From Blepharisma japonicum (lineage: Eukaryota; Ciliophora; Heterotrichea; Heterotrichida; Blepharismidae), in the NCBI GenBank assembly GCA_949751835.1, contig CATKHK010000023.1, positions 372,001-436,000 of the forward strand: a DNA stretch of 64,000 bases, written 5' to 3'. This document shows, piece after piece, positions 1-9,841 of the stretch (the stretch's first letter is position 1; the number at the start of each line of letters is the position of its first letter). Under the pieces are notes generated by a model. That model ran no database searches. It saw nothing but the letters and a program-made list of their open reading frames with translations, and was not told where the DNA came from. The translations under genes were made by a program, and so were the position numbers.

Positions 1-1996
1 ATAAAGATTTTGGACTTGAATTACGGTTATAACTAGTATTCTCACTTTTTCTTTGGAAACTCGCTCTTAAATCCATATCCTGTTTATTTCTTAGCTCTTC
101 TTTATTGTATTTTCTATCAAAAGAATCAGTTGAATACATATTTTCTCTTGCATCGCCATAAAAAGTTCTGCTGAATGAGTTTTCATTAGTAGGAAATGCT
201 GGCTTGTTGTATAAATTTTCTCTGCTGTCAAACTGGCTTTGACTTAAAAGGTCATCTTTTTTGTCCTTTATGGTATACCTACCTTTGTCCTCAGTTTTTG
301 GAGGTGATGGAGGCTTTGGGGTGGCTTTGGATTTTATTTCATAAAACTTGTCCCAATTTATTGTCCTGCACCCTGCGCATTCGAAAGTGTCGGAATTTCC
401 TTCTTTTGAGCATTTTTTACAAGTTCATGTAGCTTCTGCTGTTTCTCTTCTTGGAGAATTCTCTTGGTTATAGCTTCTTGGGCTTTCTTGGTAGCTAAGT
501 CTGGGGCTTTCCAGTGCTGAAATATTTTTTTCATAAGTTTTTGGTCTATCTCTTGATTGGTCTACACTCATACTTTTAGGGTATTTATTTTCTTGTGAAA
601 AATTTGCTTCTTTGTAATCTTGTGGGACTTCTTTTCTAAATGAATCTGGCTGCCTTGAATATTCATCTCTTTTGGGTTCTTGAGGATAATCATATTTTTT
701 ATAACTTTCTGAAGGTCTGCTTGAAAAATATTCTGGGACTTTGCTTTGTTCAAAGCGATTAGGAGTATATTGTTTATAAGGCATATTGTAGTCTTCTCGC
801 TTTTGAGAAATAATGTCGGCTGACTTATTAAGCTCGTCTCGCTTAGGAGGAATTTCTTGGGTATAAGGACTGTAGTCTTCTTTTTTTTGGTAATAAGGGT
901 CGGTTGTTCTGTTTAATTCTTCTCTTTTTTGAAATAAAGGATTCGTAGGTCTGGATACTTCATCACGTTTTGGGTAAGATTCTTTATTTATTTCTTCTCT
1001 TTTTTGATAAAATTGCTCAGGTGTTCTTTCAATTTCTTCTCTTTTTTGGAAGTTTTGTTCATAAGGACGATTTATTTCGTCTTTTTTTTGTGCGAACCTA
1101 AGAAGTTTTTCAAAATCTGTAGAATTGATATATTGTGATGATGGCTTATACTCTCGTTTTTGTCTAAAAAATAGCATAACTGGCCTTATATTTCTGCTGA
1201 CTGCAACCCAGGCTAGCTGTAGCCACGATAAATTATCATTTGTTCCAAATTCTTCATATAGCGTCCACTTATCAGAATATAGGCAAGCAGGGTTATAAAA
1301 GTGTCCATTAAACCCAATTCAGCTTGATACTTCAAATTCATCTCTTCCTTGGCTGACTTGAGGCATAGCTTTAAAAGCCCTTGCAATTTCTTCACTATTT
1401 GACTCACTTTCCCATTTCATTTCTACTACAAATGCAGGTGGCATCATACTTTTGCCCATTGCATCTTCTATAGCTGATTTCCAGCTATCACTTTCTCTTA
1501 AACTTAATGAAGAAACCACTATAAAGGGGGAGTCTTCATTAGACAATGTAAAAAATGAGTCAGGCTTTCGATGCTCTGCAAAACCTCTTAAGGCCCTGAA
1601 TTCTTCAATAACAAATAAAAAAATCTCTACTGGACTAGTCTTTAATGATTTCAACGACGCTGACATGTAAGGGAGCAAAGAACTTAAATTCAAAATAGCT
1701 GCAGTGTCATTTGAATAATTGAAACTTAATGCCAGTTGCTAAATAAAAGTTACTTTAAGCTTTTCTAGGAAGGAAGAAGCTGGAAACTCTCGTTCCATCA
1801 GTGATTTCAGTACTGAATCAACAGAAAATAAAAATTGAAAAAGGCTGGTATGCGCTGAATGCTCTAAAGTTTCTCCGGCTATAAATCTTGGAGGCTTTCC
1901 TTTTGAAGGTTCAGCAGCTTGATATTTATATTTGGATTCACGATCATCTGGTTTTATATACGAAGTAGATGAGTATGAACGATATTCGTTGTCCAT
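1..1996 (-). CDS. USP-like (probably inactive) protein with 14-residue repeats and a RanBP2-like zinc finger; 3' end outside window
   Basis: The frame opens at the ATG at 1994-1996 and is still open at the left edge (at least 660 residues seen). It needs one 15-nt intron (1739-1753) and reads TGA as Trp at 1319-1321 and 425-427. Residues 1-270 resemble the papain-like fold of degenerate ubiquitin-specific proteases: an LFQFLF helix where the Cys box should be, then a PAFVVEMKW strand, a GFNGHFYNPACLY segment where active USPs have the catalytic His, and a terminal RPVMLFF strand. I see neither the catalytic Cys nor a GHY-type His, so it is probably a pseudo-deubiquitinase (inference). About eight tandem repeats of 14 residues follow (consensus QKREEINR plus about six variable residues; roughly 760-1090). 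A W-x-C-x2-C-x10-C-x2-C zinc finger of RanBP2 type lies at about 350-430. The rest is charged and low in complexity. Confidence 0.8.
1739..1753 (-). other. 15-nt intron (phase 0)
   Basis: GTAACTTTTATTTAG on the minus strand. Removing it joins ...EKLK to QLALSF... in frame. If retained, the final TAG is an in-frame stop. The A is at position 10, as in the other introns here. Confidence 0.88.
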
Positions 1997-2126
1997 ATTA
2001 CTTTCTTATAGTTTTTGTTATTGAAAATCTTTCAAATAATCACAAATTAAACATTAATCTCCTAACCTGAATATCCGAAAAGAAGCAACTTCTCCTTCGT
2101 CTTTTAATTAAATCTATGTCATAAAT

Positions 2127-2474
2127 ATGGTCAAAGAGACTAAGGAATTGGAGCCTGTGACACGCGACTATACCATTCACCTCCACAAGCGTCTTCACCA
2201 CACCAATCTGAAGAAGCGTGCTCCTAAGTCTATTAGAATAATAAAGGACTTCGCACAAAGAGTCATGAAAACGAAAGATGTGAGAATTGATTATCACCTC
2301 AACAATTTCTTATGGTCCAGAGGAATCAAGCACGTTCCTTTCAGAGTCAGAGTAAGAATGGAAAGAAAGCGCACAGAAGAAGAAACTGCAGGAGAGGAGC
2401 TTTATACCTTAGTCAGATATTTGCCTGTTGATTCCTTTGAAGGATTAAGACCAGAGAAAGTTGAGAGCGAATAA
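2127..2474 (+). CDS. RPL31: 60S ribosomal protein eL31
   Basis: This 115-residue protein is a full-length eL31, a component of the large cytosolic ribosomal subunit near the exit tunnel. It shows the family's TRDYTIHLHKRLH start, KKRAPKSIRIIKDFA helix, MKTKDVRIDYHLNNFLWSRGIKHVPFRVRVR core and an acidic C-terminus. Family members are usually 115-125 residues, so it is complete. Its single Trp is TGG and it contains no TGA, unlike many neighbours. It is transcribed divergently from the USP-like gene at 1-1996, with about 130 bp between the two start codons, so the two probably share a promoter region. Confidence 0.97.
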   Translation: MVKETKELEPVTRDYTIHLHKRLHHTNLKKRAPKSIRIIKDFAQRVMKTKDVRIDYHLNNFLWSRGIKHVPFRVRVRMERKRTEEETAGEELYTLVRYLPVDSFEGLRPEKVESE

Positions 2475-2563
2475 TCTTTAAGCTTAATTCTTGATTCTTG
2501 ACTTGAAATTATAAATTTAATTATAAAAATAATTAATTACAGAAAGGTAAATTTAGAATTGAT

Positions 2564-3022
2564 ATGCAAGAAAAAATTATGCAAGAGCAAATTAAGGTGC
2601 ATCCTTTGACATTTAAGCAGCCTTTAAGAATGAAATCGTGGTGCAAAATGGGAAAGGACTATTATATTGACCATTTGGCTATTACTTCTTTTCCGGGCTC
2701 GATAGTAACTCCTCTGACAATTACATCAAGGGAATTTTCCTCTAAAAAAATCCAAGTTTTGGATCGTAAATTACATTTAAAAGGACTATTTCCAAAAATA
2801 TCGCTTCATTCAAAAATAACAAACCTACACACAAAAATTTCACTACCTGAAATTAAAAAAATAAAAAAATATAGGACTATGTCTTTGACTACTCCAGATT
2901 TAATGATATCGAAGCTATCAGGAAAGACATCGAAACTTACATCAACATTTTCGAGAAAAAAGAAAAAAAAAGATGAAGGGACATTTGCGACTATTGAAGA
3001 CATTAGGTATAAATATGAATAG
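2564..3022 (+). CDS. Hypothetical basic protein
   Basis: A 152-residue frame opens at ATG 2564 and ends in TAG. It is very rich in Lys, Ser, Thr and Ile (pI clearly basic), with a lysine cluster (RKKKKKDEG) near the C-terminus. No domain, signal peptide or membrane segment is recognised. It starts only 90 bp after the eL31 stop on the same strand. Evidence for coding is the open frame and a less AT-skewed composition than the flanking spacer; there is no family match, so the call is moderate. Confidence 0.6.
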   Translation: MQEKIMQEQIKVHPLTFKQPLRMKSWCKMGKDYYIDHLAITSFPGSIVTPLTITSREFSSKKIQVLDRKLHLKGLFPKISLHSKITNLHTKISLPEIKKIKKYRTMSLTTPDLMISKLSGKTSKLTSTFSRKKKKKDEGTFATIEDIRYKYE

Positions 3023-3229
3023 CAATAGTTAAATGCATTAAAACAATGTAAATAATTATGAATTTTTTAATAGTTTTTCAATCCTTAGATTCTTGAATGA
3101 GCTAATTGATTATTAATCTAGAAATGTAAGAGCTTTTAATACAATAAATCAATTACCAGTAAAAGAATATCAATATTTATATTATATTCATTAATTTACT
3201 GGTGATGTTATTTCTAATAATTATAGCAC

Positions 3230-4081
3230 TTAGAACTCAAACTCGTTTTTCTCTGAAAGAAACTCTTTATATTGTTCAAAATTTACGAATTTCACATGAT
3301 ACCTTTGAGACTCATTTAATTTATGAAAAATAATATCCGCTAGCAGGTCATGTTGATATTTTGCATCTTTATTAGCCATAGTCAATGCTTCTATTAGATG
3401 CTCTTTATTTAATTCATTTCCAGCAGTTTTTTCTATAAATGAAAAGAAGACTAAATAATATTTACACAAATATTTTTGAGTTTGTAACAAAGTTTTCTTC
3501 CTTTTGCTGCTTTTTCTGGGAGAAAATAAATTTCAATTATGGGATTCCTGGACATTTTCTAAGCATTTTTGGAATAATTCTGCATCAATTCATGGTTTAC
3601 TACTGATGGGTTCAATTAATAAAGCTCAGAAAGAGTGTTCAAAGGTAAAACAATCAAGGAAAAATTGTTTTACTAATACATTATGAATTAGACTTTGAAA
3701 TTCATTATATTTCACTCACGCTGTTCCTTGATATTTTTCAAGTAGGGACATAAACGTGGACTTTATACACGAATATTGCTGAAGTGTATAAATATGCTTC
3801 GGCTGCTTTTGTACATGAATGTCAGTTAAACTGACAGATAATAACTTTTTATGGGAAGCAGAAAGGGGAAATTTTGAGGTTTCTGAAATGTCAGTTTGCT
3901 GTTGTATTAAATAAAGAGGGGTTGTGAAGCTTAAGGATTTACGATGATTTGTTCTTCTTTTTGTAGGTTTTCTGACTCTTATATTATTATTTTCTTTTGA
4001 ATTAGAAAATTTTCATACTAAGCGGCACAATTCGTTTAATATTTGAGTATCATTCATCATCAGGAAACGATCTTCTCCCAT
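3230..4081 (-). CDS. Hypothetical protein with five UGA-Trp codons
   Basis: Read with the standard code this stretch breaks into short pieces, but with TGA as Trp it is one frame of 283 residues from ATG 4079-4081 to the TAG at 3230-3232. In-frame TGAs lie at 3533, 3590, 3626, 3716 and 4013 (lowest coordinate of each). The N-terminal third is basic and Ser/Thr-rich (VRKPTKRRTNHRKSLSF). The C-terminal half is predicted helical (SEYL/FSFIEKTAG, ALTMANKDAKYQHDLLADIIFHKL). No domain was recognised. Alternative starts are the Met codons at 4058-4060 and 4055-4057. It is tail-to-tail with the gene at 2564-3022 and divergent from SAR1. Confidence 0.72.
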
Positions 4082-4439
4082 TAAATAATTGTAATAGTAA
4101 AATTTCAGTAATTTTTGTTTAATTTCTTAATTAGTTAGACATTATATTTCTATAAGTTTTATAAATAATTCTAATAAATTAATTATTTTAAAATTGATGA
4201 CTTTTTTAGAAATTGCATGACTTGATTTATAGGAATGGCTTAAGATTTTATTAAGATATTAACTAAAATTTAAGCATGATTTTTTGGAGATTAATTCAAT
4301 TAAACTTAAGTGGCTATTATATTCTTTATCATTTTATGCATATTAATATAAAAGCTAATCAAATTTAAGGTAAAATATTTCCAAAATACACCTAAAGTTT
4401 TTACTAATTTTTCATTTTTATAATAATTTCTTACGTGTA
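4082..4439. other. Intergenic spacer, 358 bp
   Basis: This is the divergent promoter region between the hypothetical gene at 3230-4081 and SAR1. It is strongly AT-rich with stops in all frames. I see no repeat, RNA gene or clear regulatory motif. Confidence 0.6.
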
Positions 4440-5018
4440 ATGTTTTTGGTCAATTGGTTCTATGGTGCTCTAGGTTATCTTGGACTTTATCAAAAGAATG
4501 CAAAACTTGTATTTCTTGGTCTCGATAACGCTGGGAAATCCACTCTGCTTCAGATGCTTAAAGACGACAGGATGGCCCAATTAGAGCCTACAGTGCATCC
4601 ACAATCAGAAGAGCTTGTAATGGGTAGCATACGTTTCCGTACATTTGACCTGGGCGGCCACGAAATTGCAAGGAAGATATGGAAAGACTATTTAGGCAGT
4701 GTTGACGGAATAGTCTTTATGGTTGATTCCTCTGATAAAGAAAGATTCGAATTATCAAGAAACGAACTAAATGAACTTTTGTCTATGGAAGAGCTCCAAA
4801 ATGTTCCTTTTATTATTTTAGGCAACAAAATTGATTTATCAGATGCAGCAAGTGAAGAAGAGCTTAGAAATGCGCTTGGACTTGATACTTATGGCTATTA
4901 TGGAAAGGACTTGAAATCACAGCCCGGAGTAAGACCGATTGAACTATTCATGTGTTCTGTTGCACGAAGAACTGGATATGCTGAAGGATTTCGATGGTTA
5001 AGTCAATTTTTAAAGTAA
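4440..5018 (+). CDS. SAR1: Small COPII-coat GTPase SAR1
   Basis: A complete 192-residue Sar1. This GTPase recruits Sec23/24 to ER exit sites to start COPII vesicle formation. The N-terminal amphipathic helix ([14 protein letters not shown]) is the membrane-inserting element of Sar1; there is no Gly2 myristoylation site as in Arf. P-loop GLDNAGKST is at residues 27-35, the switch I Thr is T51 in EPTVHP, switch II is DLGGHE at 70-75 (His74 being the catalytic residue of the family) and NKID gives guanine specificity. The C-terminal segment [24 protein letters not shown] is typical of Sar1. All three Trp codons are TGG. ATG 4440 is preceded by an AT-rich leader. Confidence 0.97.
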   Translation: MFLVNWFYGALGYLGLYQKNAKLVFLGLDNAGKSTLLQMLKDDRMAQLEPTVHPQSEELVMGSIRFRTFDLGGHEIARKIWKDYLGSVDGIVFMVDSSDKERFELSRNELNELLSMEELQNVPFIILGNKIDLSDAASEEELRNALGLDTYGYYGKDLKSQPGVRPIELFMCSVARRTGYAEGFRWLSQFLK

Positions 5019-5157
5019 AAAGGATGTGAAAATTGATTTAATTATAAGTCAGTAAAATTAAAACTTATATTTATCAAGTAATTTTCAAAATTATAAGAGG
5101 TTATATTAAAATTTATTTATTTTAGCATTAGAGAATAATTTAATCACTTTTTTATTT

Positions 5158-6087
5158 ATGCCTAAATTTCTATTTTTATTCGTTTTGCCAATTTCAAATA
5201 ATTTGAAATATTTTATAATGGAATTAAATAGTATTTTATTTCCAGCTCCTCCACCTTCTTATATAGTAACAGATTACCCAAATGAGCTTATTTGAATTCC
5301 CCAAGAAAAAAACCCAAAAACTTCTATTCCTTGTCTTCTATTACAATCCAAAAAAGGGTCTAGCAAGCTTATGATATATTTCCATGGGAACGCTGAGGAT
5401 ATCGGACTTACGTATAATTTAATTGATTTTCTAAGAAATATGCTTGGCATTCACATTTTGGCGGCAGAGTTCCCAGGTTATGGACTGTATCCTGGCAAAG
5501 CTAATGCATTGCAAATAATAGAAGACGCTGAAACTGTATTTAAATTTGTTGAAAATACACTGAAAATAGACACAAAAAATATTTTAATTTTCGGTAGGTC
5601 AATAGGTTCTGGCCCTGCAACATGGTTAGCAAGGAATCAAAACCCAGGATGTTTGATATTAATGTCGGCCTATACATCAATTAGAGCAGTTGTAAAAAAT
5701 GTCGCTGGAAGGTTAGCACAATACTTAGTTGCTGAGAGATTTAAAAATATTGATTGCATGCCAGAGATACTATGCCCTACTTTCTTTTTGCATGGTCTGA
5801 AAGATAAATTAATACCTTATTCTCATTCACAAAAAATGCATGAACTATGCAATGGACTTACATACTTGCATCTTCCCTCTGAAATGGATCATAATAATTT
5901 TGATATTTTTGAAGACCTACTGATTCCATTAGGAAGTTTTTTAATAAATGCACAAATTGATGTACATTCAGTGAATGCTGGGAAAAATTTTATTAGTGTT
6001 CCTGAAGAATATTTTCATATTCCGACAACTCAGCCGAACAAAAAGAATAAAGGAAGACTGAACAAATTTATGAGAAAGTTTGCATAA
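5158..6087 (+). CDS. ABHD17/ABHD13-like alpha/beta hydrolase
   Basis: A 309-residue serine hydrolase with one UGA-Trp (at 5293-5295). Motifs follow the ABHD17 family (membrane-associated protein depalmitoylases): FPAPPPSY near the N-terminus, HGNAEDIG oxyanion strand at 76-83, nucleophile elbow GRSIGSG with Ser148, Asp216 in GLKDKLIP and His245 in EMDHNN, so the catalytic triad is intact. The Cys-rich N-terminal acylation segment of animal ABHD17 is absent; instead the first 20 residues are hydrophobic (FLFLFVLPIS) and could anchor it. Met at 5218 is an alternative start, giving 289 residues. The C-terminal tail is Lys/Asn-rich. Substrate assignment is by family only. Confidence 0.9.
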
Positions 6088-6193
6088 TTTATTTATTAAT
6101 TAATTTTTATATATAAAAGAAATTTTTATACTTATTATATGATCAATATTATTATGATATTTTAATTAGTGAAAATATTAATATATTACAATA

Positions 6194-7339
6194 ATGTCAA
6201 AACATATAAGGCAATTAGAAAAACCGCATTCAAATTTAAGCGTCCATAACTCACCGTCAAAAGCAAACTCATCTTTTACTTCTCCGCAGCGATCAAACTC
6301 AAAGCCTCCATCAAGCTCGTTTCATATTCCTTCATATTTGGCAGTAGAAAAAAAAACTCGATATAAATCCCCTGAATCATCTGCAAATCACAGTTACAAT
6401 GGCTCGCCTTCTCCTAATAAAAACTACGAATTCAACGAAGAAATGATCAATTCTGCTACAAAAGCTTTATTAGATATAAAAGATGAGCCACAGCAAAAAG
6501 ACAATAATCCCCAATTACAAGATTATCTAAAACAAATTCGATATAAAATGGATTATTACCGAACGAAATCTAAAAATTTGGAAAAAGAAAATAGTAAGCT
6601 TAAAGAAAATATTTTGAAATATCCAAACACTGAATCATCAACAATTTCTGGGAATTCTGAAAGGTGAGATAAGGAAAAATATTGTCCAATTGAGGAATTA
6701 AAAAAATTAGAAAAGCAAATGAGAACACAAGAAGGAAACTTAAAACTTAAGCTCGGGAATGAAATATTAAATTTAAAAAAAATTATCAGTGAAAAAGACA
6801 AAAAAATCCAGCAGCTTGAGTTCGAATTACAAAAATTAAAAATCATACCAAACTCTAACGAAATCTATCAAATTGCAAAACAATTTCAAGAAGAAAACCA
6901 AAAGCTAAAAGAAGAGGCTAAAGAAGTCAATTCAAAAATTTTAGGGAGATTAGAGTACGAACAATTAGAAAAGCAATTTCAAGAATTAGAAGATATGCAA
7001 AATAGACTTATTATGGAAAACGAAAATCTAAAGGAGGAGCTAAAGGTTTTAAATTCTGATTCAAACCATTTAGGACTGATTTATTTTGCGAATGATGTAC
7101 AAAGAATTAAAAAAGATTTAGGGCAAGTTCTTATTGTATTGGAAACCCTAAAGGAAGGAAAGCAGGTTAGTTTGAAAGTGATTTTGGGACTAGAAGAAAA
7201 AGAAACAAACAAACAGTCTACAGTGCAGCAAATTAATCAAGATATTTCGAATATTAAATCATCGCTGAATCAGATAAGGACCATTATTGCTGATTTCCAT
7301 GCTGAGCAATGTGGGAATCATTCTTGTGCTACTCAGTAA
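6194..7339 (+). CDS. Coiled-coil protein of unknown function
   Basis: A 381-residue frame with one UGA-Trp at 6665-6667. Residues 1-85 are disordered and Ser/Pro/Asn-rich, with SPS and SPQ sites. From about residue 85 to 345 the protein is almost continuous coiled coil, rich in Lys, Glu, Gln and Leu with heptad spacing. The last ten residues contain CGNHSCATQ, a possible small metal or disulfide site. No named family was recognised; in ciliates such proteins are often cytoskeletal or basal-body components, but that is only inference. It lies downstream of the ABHD17-like gene on the same strand. Confidence 0.85.
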
Positions 7340-7972
7340 TGCGCAGGATTGTAGCGATTATTATAATTATATAATTATTAATTGTGCAATTTTTTTCAGC
7401 TTTTTAATATTTTAGCCTAATTTAAGTGGAAATGATACAATAAACGTATTGAGAAATTATCAGAACTGAAAGTTGATCTAGGCTAAGCCACTATTAATTC
7501 TATATGAAAGATGAATCCATCTTTATAATTTGAATTTTGAATTCGATACAATTTTGTTAATTTTGTTGTTTATTCCACCAAAATTGATCGTAAATATAAT
7601 TAATCAGATTTTAAAATAAAGTATCTTAAGTATCTTTAATTATTAAAAAAAATAATTTTACGAAAAATTTATTAATTTTTAATTTAGGCCTTTAAGACTG
7701 AAATTTAATAAGAGCAGCTTAAAGAATCATATCTAAAAGGAAAAACTGGAAGCATTTAGATATAAATGCTATTTCTACTGTATTTAAGCTAGTTTACGCG
7801 CCTGAAAGTTTCATTTTCAATATTAAAAGTGATAATTATTAGGATTTTTTTTCAGATCAATTTACATAAATTCCAGTTACCTTAAAGATTGATTATATGC
7901 CTAATCTAATTTCTATTTAGCATATAAAATGGACTTATATAGATTTCAATAATAAATAATAGCCACATTTAC
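7340..7972. other. Intergenic spacer, 633 bp
   Basis: AT-rich sequence with frequent stops in all frames under the UGA=Trp code. No tRNA, repeat or conserved motif is visible. The last 60 bp before the ATG at 7973 contain TATATAG-like runs. Confidence 0.55.
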
Positions 7973-8821
7973 ATGACAAAAGGCCGGCCGACAGACCATA
8001 CCACTAAACTGCTGGATCAGTTTGAAAACTCCAAAACAAGTGCTAAATCGAAGCGAAAGAAAAATGAAAAGCTCATTAACATCTTCTACAGACGTTTCTA
8101 CAACATTTGTAGGTCCTTGGCTGATGGCACCAACACTGACCCTCAGTTCTTGGAAATCAAGAAGATTATGTCCTCTGAGCTCCAATTAGTAGTCCAATCC
8201 AAACTTTGACCTAAAAAGTTCATCCACAAGTCAGAGCAAGCCCTTTATACAGGCTTAAAAAAATCCCAATTTTCCATCAAAAGCTGCAAACTTATCAGGA
8301 AAGCGTTCAATTCTTTTTCAGACGCCGTGGTCGTATATAGTAAAATACTAACGAGTTGTTCTGAAAAAGATCTTGAATCGTTTTTCAAATATCAATGCAT
8401 TGGTAAGTTTGACGCTGATGTTAGGAAAAAGTTATGGGCTGGACTAATTAAAGATCATCTCGCACAAGTTGGTATTGAAAAGGCTCAAAAAAACAGTAAA
8501 GACTTAATGGCTTTAATTAATGAAATTCCATACGTGGAAGGCATTAGTGAAAGCCAAAAAGTAGTCCTAGAGAATGAGTCAACAAATAAAAGCCTATTCA
8601 ATACTAATGCTCTACCAGATGAAAAATGGGAATACCAAATTCAAGACACCCAAATGGAAATCTTTGAGGAAGAATCCACTTTGCCTTCTACAGAAGATGA
8701 GACTGAAAAACTCTTCCCTTGCACAATTAACTCTTTTAACATTTATTCACCAAGTAGCATCGGTGAATGTGATTTTACGGGAGACAGTGATATTGAAGAC
8801 CTCTTGAACTTTGATAATTAG
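7973..8821 (+). CDS. Hypothetical helical protein
   Basis: A 282-residue frame with a single UGA-Trp at 8207-8209. It ends in TAG. The N-terminal 150 residues are basic and predicted all-helical, with a Lys-rich stretch (SKRKKNEK) that could be a nuclear localisation signal. The C-terminal 100 residues are acidic and disordered (EEESTLPSTEDETEKLF, GDSDIEDLLNFDN), resembling an acidic activation-type tail. No domain was recognised. The codon use is less AT-rich than the spacer, supporting a real gene. Confidence 0.8.
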
Positions 8822-8994
8822 AGTAATATTTATTTTTCAAATTTTTTAAGTAATTATCTAATTTTATTTAAAAAATAAATAAAGTTGACAATTTTAAAAA
8901 GTGAGGGATTTCATTCATTTTAAGCCAACTTAGTGAAAGTTAATAGAGAAATAAAAATAGAATTTAAATATTAATTATTAAAGATTATGAGGAT

Positions 8995-9804
8995 CTATTT
9001 AAATGCAATAATAATTAAAGCATCAAACATAATAATTTCTTCTTTTTCAGCTAAAATTGCTACTTTTTCTCTTATTTTGCTCATAATATTTACATATACT
9101 TCTTCAGATTTCTTTTTATATTCCCACAGGTTAGGATTAACTTCATAAAACTTCATAGTTTCCTCAAATCCAGTGGGTCCATAAGGAGTTGATGTATAAT
9201 ATGTAACCAATTTTCTATATCCAGCTTCTTTGATCAACTTTTTAACTAATTCTAGATCATTTAGATAAAATGGAGATCTTTTTTTATTATCTTCCTCTCC
9301 TAAAACTTCATAAATTGATTCATCTATAATGCTAAGACAGCTACAAATTTCTCTTCTCCCCCAAACAGAGAACACTGAAATTCCATTTTCAGCTAAAATT
9401 CTATAAGATTCTCTTATCATTGAACTGGCATCAGGAACCAACTGAAGTGAAAAATTTGCGATATACCTATCAAAAAACATATCCTCAAATGGTAAAGTAT
9501 CATTTGCGGCTTCTATTAAATTAGTTTTTGGTAAATTTCTTTTTTGAGCCTTTGCAAGCATACCAGGGCTTAAGTCAGTAGCGTAAACTTCTACTTCTGG
9601 TAGTATATGATTTCTAAGTAATGATAAGCCTAAGCCAGTTCCACATGCAACCTCTAAAATTTTATTAGCACTTTCCAGATGAAGTGTAGGTAAAAATGAA
9701 TGATAAACAGAAGCTGTTAATAAGTCAGCATATTCTTCATACCAATCAGCGATTTCGTTGTAATGCTGCTTAGTTTCTTCTTTCTGTTTATTCTCTTCAT
9801 CCAT
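8995..9804 (-). CDS. Class I SAM-dependent methyltransferase
   Basis: The start is the ATG at 9802-9804, giving 269 residues. After a short charged N-terminus and HYNEIADWYEEYA, the Rossmann fold shows motif I LEVACGTGLGLSLL (SAM-binding glycine loop), motif II VYATDLSPGML with the acidic residue that binds the ribose, then PFEDMFFDRYIANFSLQLV (motif IV region) and the RESYRILAENGISVFSVWG strand. This matches the Methyltransf_11 / UbiE-like group; small-molecule methylation is likely, but the substrate cannot be told from sequence. It follows the papain-like gene by 37 bp on the same strand. There is no UGA. Confidence 0.9.
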   Translation of the reverse strand: MDEENKQKEETKQHYNEIADWYEEYADLLTASVYHSFLPTLHLESANKILEVACGTGLGLSLLRNHILPEVEVYATDLSPGMLAKAQKRNLPKTNLIEAANDTLPFEDMFFDRYIANFSLQLVPDASSMIRESYRILAENGISVFSVWGRREICSCLSIIDESIYEVLGEEDNKKRSPFYLNDLELVKKLIKEAGYRKLVTYYTSTPYGPTGFEETMKFYEVNPNLWEYKKKSEEVYVNIMSKIREKVAILAEKEEIIMFDALIIIAFK

Positions 9805-9841
9805 TTTTATCTTATAAACTCTCTTATCCAATAAGATTAAT

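Noticed and set aside
196-432. + strand frame opposite the USP-like gene
   Set aside because: It lies on the reverse of a well-supported coding frame with zinc-finger codons, so it is a shadow.
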